Virus record (IMG/VR): IMGVR_UViG_3300049456_000089
Coordinates: 1 to 43,374 of that record
Direction: 5' to 3' (one strand)
Source: a virus
Length of the DNA stretch: 43,374 nucleotides
Part shown: in pieces, positions 32,569 through 38,964 of the stretch
How the letters are laid out: every line of letters starts with the position of its first letter
Numbering within the stretch: position 1 is the first letter of the stretch
Position numbers and translations under genes: made by a program
Notes under the pieces: model-generated
Databases searched by the model: none
Seen by the model: only the letters and a program-made list of their open reading frames with translations
Told to the model about the DNA's origin: nothing

Positions 32569-32961
32569 ATGCCGAGCCCTCTGTTCATCCAGATCCGCAG
32601 CACGATCGCGAACGTGCTCATTATCCTGATCTTCGCGCCAGCGCTGGGGGTGTGGCTCGCTTTCATGGGCGGAGAGATCCATGGATGGAAGGATTTCCCC
32701 AAGGCGCTTGATCACGGGCTGATGCTGGGCGCCGCGATGGCCTTCGGCTGGCTTTTGATGAAGAGTCCCGGCGGCGAATATTTTAGGACGTTGATCAGCT
32801 CGCTTCGCACTACAACGGATCCAGACGGCCAGGTCCACCAGGAGAAAGTGCTGGTCAGCTCGCCGCTCCCTCAGCCCGGCACGAAGACCACGACATCGAT
32901 CGAGTCTGGGAGTGCCCAGGTCACGCAGGAGACGCACGTACTCGACGACAAGGGGGAATAA
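32569..32961 (+). CDS. Membrane protein, holin-like
   Basis: A 130-residue protein with two predicted transmembrane helices, IANVLIILIFAPALGVWLAF (about 13-32) and HGLMLGAAMAFGWLLM (about 49-64), and a polar C-terminal tail. Size, topology and location a few genes after the endolysin fit a class II holin that lets the endolysin reach the wall. No family motif, so the call is by topology and context. Confidence 0.5.
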   Translation: MPSPLFIQIRSTIANVLIILIFAPALGVWLAFMGGEIHGWKDFPKALDHGLMLGAAMAFGWLLMKSPGGEYFRTLISSLRTTTDPDGQVHQEKVLVSSPLPQPGTKTTTSIESGSAQVTQETHVLDDKGE

Positions 32962-32963
32962 GA

Positions 32964-33293
32964 ATGCTGATCAAGGCCCGTTTTGTTGCCCTGGCCGTAT
33001 CGCTGTGCTGGATGGTGGGAGCGTATGCACAGTACGGTTCCAGCAACGGAAATGAGGTGCGGTTTCGCGATAACGCCAATGATGTTCGATTTCGGGACAC
33101 CGAGCGCAGGATCGACGTGCTTGAGAGCATGAAAATCGGCGATCAGCTGGCCCGCATCACTACATTGCTGGAGGTCAACGCGCGGGCTTCTGAGAGCACT
33201 CACAACACCATGCTCGCTTTTGGCGTACCGGTAGTCGTGCTCTCCCTGGAGGCTTTGTTTCGTCTCCTGGCGGGGTTGAAATTGAGAGGTTAA
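32964..33293 (+). CDS. Exported membrane protein, spanin- or holin-like
   Basis: A 109-residue protein with an N-terminal signal/anchor (LVALAV-type core ending AYAQ), a charged helical middle with RFRDNANDVRFRDTERRIDV and a second hydrophobic helix near the C-terminus (MLAFGVPVVVLSLEALFRLL). It follows the holin-like gene by 2 nt. The coiled middle between two membrane-seeking ends recalls unimolecular spanins, but this is inference. Confidence 0.5.
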   Translation: MLIKARFVALAVSLCWMVGAYAQYGSSNGNEVRFRDNANDVRFRDTERRIDVLESMKIGDQLARITTLLEVNARASESTHNTMLAFGVPVVVLSLEALFRLLAGLKLRG

Positions 33294-33342
33294 ACGCGGT
33301 TTGGCTTCGAGTCGAGCGAAAAGTCCAGCGGTGGCTCGAGAG

Positions 33343-33375
33343 GACATGACGCGCCGCTGGTGGGATTACGCCACG
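33343..33375 (+). repeat. Fragment duplicated from the 34675 gene
   Basis: These 33 nt match 34816-34848 with one difference; both contain ATGACGCGCCGCTGGTGGGA and encode MTRRWWDY. Here the frame stops at TAG soon after, so it is a pseudogene scrap in an otherwise non-coding 232-nt gap (33294-33525). Confidence 0.75.
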
Positions 33376-33461
33376 TAGATGAAGCCGGGGTCATCGAACG
33401 GAGTTCGGACTTGGATCAGTTAGGCGGGTGAAAAGTATTGCGGGAACAACCTGCTTCCGGT

Positions 33462-33490
33462 TTGACATACTGACACCAATGTCAGGTAGT
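33462..33490 (+). promoter_or_regulatory. Possible promoter, -35 only convincing
   Basis: TTGACA at 33462-33467 is a perfect -35 hexamer; 17 nt later GGTAGT (33485-33490) is a poor -10. Transcription would run into the 42-nt palindrome and antisense to the minus-strand gene. Confidence 0.25.
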
Positions 33491-33528
33491 GTATCAGTTT
33501 GAATTTCAAAATTCAAACTGATACACTA
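33487..33528. repeat. Near-perfect 42-nt AT-rich palindrome
   Basis: Arms TAGTGTATCAGTTTGAATTT (33487-33506) and its exact complement (33509-33528) are separated only by CA. It contains the stop codon of the minus-strand gene (33526-33528). No T tract flanks either side, so it is not a textbook terminator. It could be a bidirectional transcription barrier, a site for a dimeric DNA-binding protein or a recombination site. It is far more AT-rich than surrounding DNA. Confidence 0.85.
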
Positions 33529-33762
33529 ATGTCCTCTTGGGAACTGCTCTAACTCTAGCAGCGACCATTTGTCACCGCCGATATCCTTGACCTTGCAGCG
33601 GAATTGCGTTCTCAGCATGGCTCCAAAGGAATTCTGCGAATCCACATGGGAGAGCACCCAGTAGGTGCCGTCTCCAAGATAATTCACATCGGCCTCGCTA
33701 ACATCCTGAAATTGAGCTGTCGCCGGAGCCTTGAGTCGATCCTTCATGAACTTCTGAGACAT
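33526..33762 (-). CDS. C-terminal domain of a split zinc-ribbon membrane protein
   Basis: The 78 residues from ATG 33762 contain MSQKFMKDRLKAPATAQF, YLGDGTYWVLSHVDSQNSFG and MLRTQFRCKV, a small secreted-type domain that I recall at the end of zinc-ribbon/TM proteins. Coding character continues upstream of this ATG in the same frame (TPEQGRRLGLAKAEAERSVR, REARWGSTDSKQTAAR) up to about 33866, where it meets the end of the 33833-34129 ORF in another frame. So the gene was probably one 200-residue protein broken by a one-base shift. Confidence 0.6.
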   Translation of the reverse strand: MSQKFMKDRLKAPATAQFQDVSEADVNYLGDGTYWVLSHVDSQNSFGAMLRTQFRCKVKDIGGDKWSLLELEQFPRGH

Positions 33763-33832
33763 TCGTGCAGCGGTCTGCTTGCTATCCGTGGATCCCCACC
33801 GGGCTTCCCTAACGCTCCGCTCGGCTTCAGCC

Positions 33833-34129
33833 TTAGCTAAACCGAGGCGGCGGCCCTGCTCTGGCGTTAAGGGCGGGATCCTTGTGACTCAGGGCGATTC
33901 CGATCGTTGCCAACGAAACAACCACCAATGCTCCGAGTACGCCCGTGACCAGAGGAGCCAGGTTCCGCCCTGGCAGAACATTCGCCCTGGGGTCGGTCGC
34001 AAACTGATATCCGCAGTTCGGACAGAACCTCATAGGGTCTTCATAAATGTGGCGACAGCCAGGGCATTCAATGGCCAAATTAAAAATTAGCTCCGGTCCT
34101 TCAGTGTCGAGATCTCCCGCTTGCGCCAT
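33833..34129 (-). CDS. Zinc-ribbon membrane protein, N-terminal part
   Basis: A 98-residue minus-strand frame starting at 34129. It has a zinc ribbon CPGCRHIYEDPMRFCPNCGY (about residues 23-42) and one transmembrane helix LVTGVLGALVVVSLATIGIA. After HKDPAL the frame reads NARAGPPPRFS and stops, whereas the +1 frame reads TPEQGRRLGLAKAE and joins the 33526-33762 domain. A 22-bp palindrome lies just upstream of the start and may be its operator. Confidence 0.6.
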   Translation of the reverse strand: MAQAGDLDTEGPELIFNLAIECPGCRHIYEDPMRFCPNCGYQFATDPRANVLPGRNLAPLVTGVLGALVVVSLATIGIALSHKDPALNARAGPPPRFS

Positions 34130-34139
34130 TTTCCAAGTA

Positions 34140-34161
34140 ACTGTTCTGAAATCAGAACAGT
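34140..34161. promoter_or_regulatory. Operator-like perfect palindrome
   Basis: ACTGTTCTGA (34140-34149) and TCAGAACAGT (34152-34161) form a perfect 10+10 inverted repeat around AA, 11 nt upstream of the minus-strand start at 34129. Size and position suit a dimeric repressor. CTGT/ACAG ends recall LexA-type boxes, but the spacing (N12) differs from the enterobacterial box. Confidence 0.55.
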
Positions 34162-34193
34162 ACTAAAACCTGATATATTCGCGGATGCCATTC

Positions 34194-34418
34194 TCATCGC
34201 TGACCACCCACAGTCGCGGGGCGGGGCCGTTTAGTCAGTTTGGCTGGAGGGCCATATTGAGCCTCTGTTGCCTCAAACCAGGCCTGGGCTGCCGCTAATC
34301 CCCCCTCCTGCTTATCCGACATCCCATGGCAATACAGGGCCCAGAACCATCGATCAATATCCTTTTGTGTTTTTAGTCTGAACTTTATTTCCATTGACTG
34401 GTTAGGTTTACCCGACAT
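34194..34418 (-). CDS. Small helical protein, unknown
   Basis: A 74-residue minus-strand protein: MSGKPNQSMEIKFRLKTQKD, IDRWFWALYCHGMSDKQEGG, then an Ala-rich helix and a basic tail. I prefer ATG 34418 over 34469 because the longer form would leave only 9 nt to the divergent gene at 34479. No ribosome site is evident at either. The family is unknown; the fold looks like a small helical bundle. Confidence 0.45.
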   Translation of the reverse strand: MSGKPNQSMEIKFRLKTQKDIDRWFWALYCHGMSDKQEGGLAAAQAWFEATEAQYGPPAKLTKRPRPATVGGQR

Positions 34419-34478
34419 AATTGGTCCAACAGTTATTTTGGGCTTGACCCCTTTGGGCCAAAGGCCCATACTACCTAC

Positions 34479-34673
34479 GTGAACGACGGAACCAACGTAA
34501 CACAGTCAGGCGACGAGAAACCGGTACGTCCAAACGTGGTCTTTCCGGCCTGGGTGTGGGACCGCGTGAAGAAAGCGGCCATCGACAAGAAAATCGCAAC
34601 GGGCCAAACGCTTACACCCGGTGAGTTCGTAGTGGACATCGTAAAAAAACACCTTGGCCTGAAGGCCGCCTAA
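34479..34673 (+). CDS. Small DNA-binding-like protein (RHH-like, tentative)
   Basis: A 64-residue protein from GTG. FPAWVWDRVKKAAIDKKIAT and PGEFVVDIVKKHLG suggest a strand-helix-helix layout as in ribbon-helix-helix regulators. It is divergent from the 34194 gene and starts a run of tightly packed plus-strand genes, fitting a regulator. The family is not confirmed. Confidence 0.45.
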   Translation: MNDGTNVTQSGDEKPVRPNVVFPAWVWDRVKKAAIDKKIATGQTLTPGEFVVDIVKKHLGLKAA

Positions 34674-34674
34674 C

Positions 34675-34950
34675 ATGCCAAAACCAATCCTAATGGAAAG
34701 ATCAAATCTACTGCGGATGCCCCGCACCGTCAATCCCGAGGGGCCGCAAACGCCTGATCCCATTGGAAGCCCAGGGCCACGCGGAACGAGTGAAGTTCTA
34801 GATGTTGTGCGAGACGACATGACGCGCCGCTGGTGGGATTACGACACGAGCATCGTGACGATTCGGCGGAAGCTGAACATCAGTATTCCCAGGGCTGAGC
34901 GCATAGTGCGCGCCGGCCTGCGGGCCAGGTTCGGGAGGAAGGCCGCATGA
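34675..34950 (+). CDS. Small HTH-like protein
   Basis: A 91-residue protein whose C-terminal half (RDDMTRRWWDYDTSIVTIRR, KLNISIPRAERIVRAGLRAR) looks like a helix-turn-helix with a basic tail; the N-terminal 40 residues are Pro-rich and likely unstructured. A 33-nt piece of the gene is duplicated at 33343. It ends in an ATGA overlap with the next micro-gene. Confidence 0.5.
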   Translation: MPKPILMERSNLLRMPRTVNPEGPQTPDPIGSPGPRGTSEVLDVVRDDMTRRWWDYDTSIVTIRRKLNISIPRAERIVRAGLRARFGRKAA

Positions 34951-35063
34951 GCGCCCTAGCTCCCGCCCTTATCGAAGGTGTGGGAGTTGCGCTAATTTTC
35001 CTTGTCTTGTTCCACGGTTCCATCGAATCGGCAAGGCGCGAGCAATTACGGAGGGGCAAATGA
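34947..35063 (+). CDS. 38-residue membrane micro-protein A
   Basis: Starts in an ATGA overlap with the upstream gene and reads MSALAPALIEGVGVALIFLV, then LFHGSIESARREQLRRGK. It has one hydrophobic helix with a basic C-terminus, and an ATGA overlap with the next gene. The two overlaps and membrane pattern make it believable despite its size. Confidence 0.55.
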   Translation: MSALAPALIEGVGVALIFLVLFHGSIESARREQLRRGK

Positions 35064-35176
35064 CCGACATTCGCGAAGGCTTGGCAGTGTATCGAAAGCT
35101 ACACCGGCTAGAAGGCATTGTTGCTGTGCTCACGGCTTGGGCGGCGACCATCACGGTTTTGTTTTTTCTCAGGTAG
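35060..35176 (+). CDS. 38-residue membrane micro-protein B
   Basis: MTDIREGLAVYRKLHRLEGI, then VAVLTAWAATITVLFFLR: a basic N-terminus followed by one transmembrane helix, reverse in layout to micro-protein A. The upstream GGAGGGGC is a good ribosome site and the start overlaps the stop of A. A and B may form a membrane pair. Confidence 0.55.
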   Translation: MTDIREGLAVYRKLHRLEGIVAVLTAWAATITVLFFLR

Positions 35177-35227
35177 GACGAATGGACGGCCGAACTCTAA
35201 ATCGTCGAAAACGGACTTCCATCCCGA

Positions 35228-35584
35228 TCAATGCTTCTGAGGGGAACTCGGAGTGTTCAGTATCTGGTTTGCCGTCTCCATCAGCGCCCATCCCAGCCTC
35301 CGGGCCTCGTGAACAGGAATGGCGATCTGTAGCATTTGCACGATTGGCTTGGACTCGAGAGATTTCTGTCCGGAACCGTCTTTCGTGCCTGGATCTGGAG
35401 CGGCTTCGCCAGGCATCAGTGAGTCCCATTCTGTCGGGGCAGCCAGTACCGGAAGCAACTTTTCGAATTGTTCCAGCTTCAGCAGGAGAATGATGGCCAT
35501 CTCAGCATCGAAGACTTGCGAACCTACGACGGCGCCGCGAATGATTAAGCGTCCCTCGGAATCGACCAGCGGGCGAATTGGCAT
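35228..35584 (-). CDS. Unknown minus-strand protein
   Basis: A 118-residue protein from ATG 35584, with AAAGGA eight nt upstream. MPIRPLVDSEGRLIIRGAVV and QVFDAEMAIILLLKLEQFEK are followed by a Pro/Gly-rich linker and a C-terminal helix (VHEARRLGWALMETANQIL). The ORF extends to 35776, but the added residues are antisense to the next gene. No family is recognised. Confidence 0.6.
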   Translation of the reverse strand: MPIRPLVDSEGRLIIRGAVVGSQVFDAEMAIILLLKLEQFEKLLPVLAAPTEWDSLMPGEAAPDPGTKDGSGQKSLESKPIVQMLQIAIPVHEARRLGWALMETANQILNTPSSPQKH

Positions 35585-35618
35585 TGCGGATTTCCTTTTT
35601 GGCGTGAATTGAGAGCTA

Positions 35619-35816
35619 ATGCAACAAATACAACATATCGCAACGCGCCAACGGGAGAGCGCGCGTCGGCGCCGGAAATGGATTGGCGGTGCGATCGTGG
35701 CGGTTTTCTCGCTGGCGGTGGTCTCCTCGATCGCGGAGAATTTCGGCAGAGAGCCGCTGATCATGATCGCGGCCATGATGGCCTGCTGCCTGGTGGCCTG
35801 CTGGGGCGCCCGATGA
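35619..35816 (+). CDS. Small membrane protein
   Basis: A 65-residue protein with a basic N-terminus and two hydrophobic helices, WIGGAIVAVFSLAVVSSIA and LIMIAAMMACCLVACWGA. It is divergent from the 35228 gene (34-nt gap) and overlaps the next gene by ATGA. The function is unknown. Confidence 0.55.
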   Translation: MQQIQHIATRQRESARRRRKWIGGAIVAVFSLAVVSSIAENFGREPLIMIAAMMACCLVACWGAR

Positions 35817-35989
35817 TCGTGACCTGTGTCGCCAACTCCGCCTTGAAGCTGCTGCTCGAGCCCGAGAGCGTTATCGAGCGGGCTTTCCTCGAGGAAATGG
35901 CGGGGCGCTCCGAGAAGGGCGCGACTACGGTTTTGGCGCTGCCTAAGAACGGCGAGAACGTCCCTTATACGGTCGAGGTTTCGCTATGA
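35813..35989 (+). CDS. Small soluble protein, unknown
   Basis: A 58-residue protein, MIVTCVANSALKLLLEPESV then IERAFLEEMAGRSEKGATT and a short strand. It has ATGA overlaps at both ends. The longer frame from 35609 is a shadow of the membrane-protein gene. The family is unknown. Confidence 0.5.
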   Translation: MIVTCVANSALKLLLEPESVIERAFLEEMAGRSEKGATTVLALPKNGENVPYTVEVSL

Positions 35990-36216
35990 ATCGCGAGCTG
36001 GTGATCGATGAGCGGATTTCCGGTCTCACCCTGGACGACATCCGGATGTACGTGCGAGCCACTTTCCGTTTTGAGGGCATGATTACCATTACGAGACTGA
36101 GGTTTAACGCCCCATTGGACCGAGGGGCGGTTCCCTCCGAAGGCCAGCAGCGCCCTCGTATCCCGATCGTGATTGGCCCGCTGGATATCGCGCGAATGGA
36201 GCGCTTGCAGCGATGA
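35986..36216 (+). CDS. Small protein, unknown
   Basis: A 76-residue protein, ELVIDERISGLTLDDIRMYV followed by basic strands (FRFEGMITITRLRFNAP) and a C-terminal helix. It is coupled by ATGA on both sides. No recognised motif. Confidence 0.5.
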   Translation: MNRELVIDERISGLTLDDIRMYVRATFRFEGMITITRLRFNAPLDRGAVPSEGQQRPRIPIVIGPLDIARMERLQR

Positions 36217-36473
36217 CCTCTTCGCAGGCCCACCGGCTCGAGCAAATCGTCAAGCGCCTGGGCGCCTCCGACGGAGAACTGCTGTGGCTTGCCCGGCACT
36301 GCGCCGTGGATGACTCCTTGGTTTCGCTCGGAGCGCTGAGCCGGGTGGACGCCGAAGACATGATCGAGACGCTCGAAACCTACGAGCGCTGGCTGCTCGA
36401 CCACGGCCAGCAGACCGCCGAGGAAATGATGCTCGACGACCTCCGGGGACGGGAACTGGCGCATGCTGCTTGA
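36213..36473 (+). CDS. Small helical protein, unknown
   Basis: An 86-residue mostly helical acidic protein (AHRLEQIVKRLGASDGELLW, VDAEDMIETLETYERWLLDH). It is coupled by ATGA to the upstream gene and overlaps the next micro-gene. The composition suggests a helical bundle; function is unknown. Confidence 0.55.
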   Translation: MTSSQAHRLEQIVKRLGASDGELLWLARHCAVDDSLVSLGALSRVDAEDMIETLETYERWLLDHGQQTAEEMMLDDLRGRELAHAA

Positions 36474-36537
36474 AGTCGTCGCAGGCCTGCTGCTGATCGG
36501 TTACGCGCGTGTCGCGCGCTGGAGAAAGCCGAAATGA
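36463..36537 (+). CDS. 24-residue membrane micro-protein C
   Basis: MLLEVVAGLLLIGYARVARW then RKPK: one short hydrophobic helix and a basic tail. It fills the space between two genes with an 11-nt overlap upstream and ATGA downstream. Support is positional and by topology only. Confidence 0.4.
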   Translation: MLLEVVAGLLLIGYARVARWRKPK

Positions 36538-36818
36538 AGCTCTTTGTTTCGAACATTCACTTTGACGCGACCGAACAGGCCCTTCGCGAGTTCTTCGGGA
36601 ACGCTGGTTATACCGTCCTTGACCTTGTGGTCCGGACGAAGGAGACCGAGAGAGGCAAGCGCCGTTTCGCCTTCGTCGAGATCGCGGACGGTCAAGCCGA
36701 CGATGCGATCGACGAATTGGATGGATCCGAATTTATGGACCGGCGGCTGAACGTCCAGCGCGCGCGACCGGTGGAGACAAGGGAAACACGGCGAAGCAGG
36801 GGCGCAACAAGTACCTGA
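36534..36818 (+). CDS. RNA recognition motif (RRM) protein
   Basis: A 94-residue single-RRM protein expected to bind single-stranded RNA. RNP2 is KLFVSNIHFD at the N-terminus, the first helix ATEQALREFFGNAG follows, RNP1 is KRRFAFVEI with the two aromatic positions, and the second helix is QADDAIDELDGSEF before the last strand RLNVQRARP. The tail is Arg-rich. Bacterial RRM proteins of this form are common in host chromosomes but unusual on phages. It is coupled by ATGA to the micro-gene. Confidence 0.85.
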   Translation: MKLFVSNIHFDATEQALREFFGNAGYTVLDLVVRTKETERGKRRFAFVEIADGQADDAIDELDGSEFMDRRLNVQRARPVETRETRRSRGATST

Positions 36819-37139
36819 ATGCCACGGCCACGCTGTCTCACCTGCGACGGCGTCGAGTTTGTGATCGAGTATTATCTCCGGTGGAAAAAGCGCCGGGAAG
36901 GACAGGCGCCCTTGGAATGCGTCCGGCGCCTGGAGTCGGAGCGCGAAGGCCGGTCGCGGATCGCGGACCTGGGCAAGGACGATTTCTCCCCCGAAATTGT
37001 GAGCGCGGCTCGTCCCTGCCCGCGATGCCGGCCAACCGTGGCGGCGGAAGCCGAGAAAAAGGCCGAGGCCGAACGGAAAGCGGGCGAGACGGAGCCGCCG
37101 GAAAGAGATTGGAAGATGGCCCAGGCGGGGGATTTTTAG
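36819..37139 (+). CDS. Zinc-finger-like small protein
   Basis: A 106-residue charged protein with paired Cys: CLTC near the N-terminus (RPRCLTCDG) and CPRC around residue 67, which could form one zinc site. The C-terminus is a Lys/Glu-rich helix. It starts directly after the RRM stop (TGAATG), so the two may act together on RNA. Confidence 0.5.
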   Translation: MPRPRCLTCDGVEFVIEYYLRWKKRREGQAPLECVRRLESEREGRSRIADLGKDDFSPEIVSAARPCPRCRPTVAAEAEKKAEAERKAGETEPPERDWKMAQAGDF

Positions 37140-37145
37140 GACGAA

Positions 37146-37352
37146 ATGGAAGCGACCAACAATTCCGGGCGCGTTACGCAGGGCGGGGCAATCTGCATTA
37201 TGCGCGATCGCCACTTTACCTGCGATATCTGCGGTGGCCCCGGCGTCAAGATGGTTCCCAATCAGGTCCGCCATCAAGGGGAATGCGCTGCTGTCGCCAA
37301 GCGCAAGAACGCGTCGCGAGCATTGGCTCGCAAGATGCGGAGAACGGCCTGA
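37146..37352 (+). CDS. Small zinc-finger-like protein
   Basis: A 68-residue basic protein with HFTCDICGGPG, then H and C downstream (VRHQGECAAV), a CxxC...HxxxC zinc-binding pattern, and a basic C-terminal tail. It abuts the DUF5131 gene (TGAATG). The function may be nucleic acid binding. Confidence 0.5.
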   Translation: MEATNNSGRVTQGGAICIMRDRHFTCDICGGPGVKMVPNQVRHQGECAAVAKRKNASRALARKMRRTA

Positions 37353-38495
37353 ATGGGCAAGACGTCGATCGAGTGGACCGATCACAGCATCAACCCGTTC
37401 CGCGCGCGGAATCGCGACACGGGACAGGTGGGGCACTTCTGCGTGAAGATCTCTCCGGGATGCAAGTATTGCTACAGCTCGCGACTTCAATCACGCTTCG
37501 GCACATTTCCATTCGTCGTCGAGAATCGCGACAAGGTCGAATTGTTCCTCGACGAATCCAAACTCCAGGACGTCCTTCGGCGAAAGATCCCCACGAAATA
37601 CTTCTGGTGCGACATGACCGACATGTTTCTGGAAGACTATCCGGACGAATGGATCGACCCCTGTTTCGCCACCATGGCGTTGACGCCCTGGCACACGCAC
37701 CAGGTCCTCACGAAGCGAGCGGCCCGGATGCAGAAGTATTTTGCAGACCTACATCGCCTAGGAAGTGATCGCGTGATGGCTATACGCACAAAGACGCCGG
37801 ATTACATCGCGTTCGTTCAGGACAAAGCGAGTCCAATCCACTTCCCGTTACCCAACACGTGGCTGGGCGTGTCGGTCGAAGACCAGCAGCGCGCCGATGA
37901 GCGGATCCCATTGCTCCTGCAGACGCCGGCTGCCGTAAGATTCGTGAGTTACGAGCCTGCGCTCGGCCCGGTGGACTTCACGCGACTGTATGGAAAGATT
38001 ACGTGGCGAACGGGACCGGAACCGGGAGACGCCTGGGTCGATTTATGCGTGGACTCCCTGGGCGGAAAGTGCACCGCGGCATGGTGCGGAAGGAAATCAA
38101 TACCAGACCGGCCGCTTCCCGCTCATCTCGACTGGGTCATCGCCGGCGGCGAGAGCGGTCCTGAAGCCAGGGCCGCCCACTCCGATTGGATCAGGGGGGT
38201 TCGCGATCAGTGCGTGGCCGCCAGGGTTCCGTTCTTCTTTAAACAATGGGGACAATGGGCGCGCTGGAGCCCGAATCTGCCTGCAGGAGACGTTATCCAC
38301 GTGGCTACAGATGGGGCCTACGGAGAATCTGCCTCGTCGGCCGGCTATGTTCGCCGTGGCGGCAGCATTGTCTCTGACTCTACGACCGAGCCCCTGGTGC
38401 CGATCGGTAAGAAGGCCGCCGGCCGCCTGCTCGATGGCCGCGAATGGAGTGAGTTTCCAAAGCAAGCTTGGGTTGGCGGGGAGCTACGGCAGTGA
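37353..38495 (+). CDS. Phage Gp37/Gp68 family protein (DUF5131)
   Basis: A 380-residue protein of the Gp37/Gp68 family. Family features: KTSIEWTDHSINPF at the start, then CVKISPGCKYCYSSRLQSRF with three clustered Cys suggestive of a radical-SAM-like iron-sulfur site, WCDMTDMFLEDYPDEW, WLGVSVEDQQRADERIPLLL, WVIAGGESGPEARAAHSDWI and VPFFFKQWGQW. The biochemical role is not established to my knowledge. Family members are frequent in temperate phages of diverse bacteria. It is the last plus-strand gene before the terminator. Confidence 0.88.
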   Translation: MGKTSIEWTDHSINPFRARNRDTGQVGHFCVKISPGCKYCYSSRLQSRFGTFPFVVENRDKVELFLDESKLQDVLRRKIPTKYFWCDMTDMFLEDYPDEWIDPCFATMALTPWHTHQVLTKRAARMQKYFADLHRLGSDRVMAIRTKTPDYIAFVQDKASPIHFPLPNTWLGVSVEDQQRADERIPLLLQTPAAVRFVSYEPALGPVDFTRLYGKITWRTGPEPGDAWVDLCVDSLGGKCTAAWCGRKSIPDRPLPAHLDWVIAGGESGPEARAAHSDWIRGVRDQCVAARVPFFFKQWGQWARWSPNLPAGDVIHVATDGAYGESASSAGYVRRGGSIVSDSTTEPLVPIGKKAAGRLLDGREWSEFPKQAWVGGELRQ

Positions 38496-38661
38496 GATTC
38501 CCTGGCGTGGTCTGTGTATGTCTCCTTCGATGGAGCTGTGGTTCGGCAGCGGACACCGCGGCTGGGATCTCTACGCAGAATAACCTGGCGCCGGCAGCAA
38601 CGACCGCACGAGCGAAGATCCGCCAACAATTTTTAGAGTTTTTTCCTCCGTCACTTGGAAA

Positions 38662-38718
38662 AAGAAGGGGCGGCTCTGCGTTCCCTGCCGCCTCCGTCAG
38701 GGAGAGCCGCCCCTTCTT
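38662..38718. terminator. Bidirectional intrinsic terminator
   Basis: AAGAAGGGGCGGCTCT (38662-38677) pairs with AGAGCCGCCCCTTCTT (38703-38718); the loop contains a smaller TCCCTG/CAGGGA stem. Rightward it is followed by GTTTAA after TTCTT, leftward by TTTTT. It separates the convergent genes ending at 38495 and 38721. Confidence 0.85.
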
Positions 38719-38720
38719 GT

Positions 38721-38936
38721 TTAACTGCGCGAGCCCCGTCGCCGGAGTTCGCGCCAGGCCTGAACGAGCTGCTGCACGTAGGTCGGCCGCGGCGCCGCGC
38801 CGCGACTTATTCTGCACATCTCGAGAGCAGCTTCATAGAACTTTTGAAGCTCCGCGAGGCTCATTCTGCGGAGGCGAGAGCGCAGCTCAGCAATTTGCTC
38901 GACGGTTAAAGGCCCCTCGCCGGTGCAGCTCCACAC
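38721..38936 (-). CDS. Small helical protein, unknown
   Basis: A 71-residue minus-strand helical protein: PLTVEQIAELRSRLRRMSLA, LQKFYEAALEMCRI and YVQQLVQAWRELRRR. This Leu/Arg-rich pattern is one I associate with small conserved proteins of acidobacterial genomes and phages (recall only). It ends directly at the bidirectional terminator, and the competing plus-strand frame is Pro/Arg-rich and unconvincing. Confidence 0.6.
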   Translation of the reverse strand: MWSCTGEGPLTVEQIAELRSRLRRMSLAELQKFYEAALEMCRISRGAAPRPTYVQQLVQAWRELRRRGSRS

Positions 38937-38964
38937 TCTCTGATCCTACATCGAGGGGATCCGC

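Noticed and set aside
32230-32937. 235-codon minus-strand ORF
   Set aside because: Overlaps three better plus-strand genes and reads as Arg-rich antisense.
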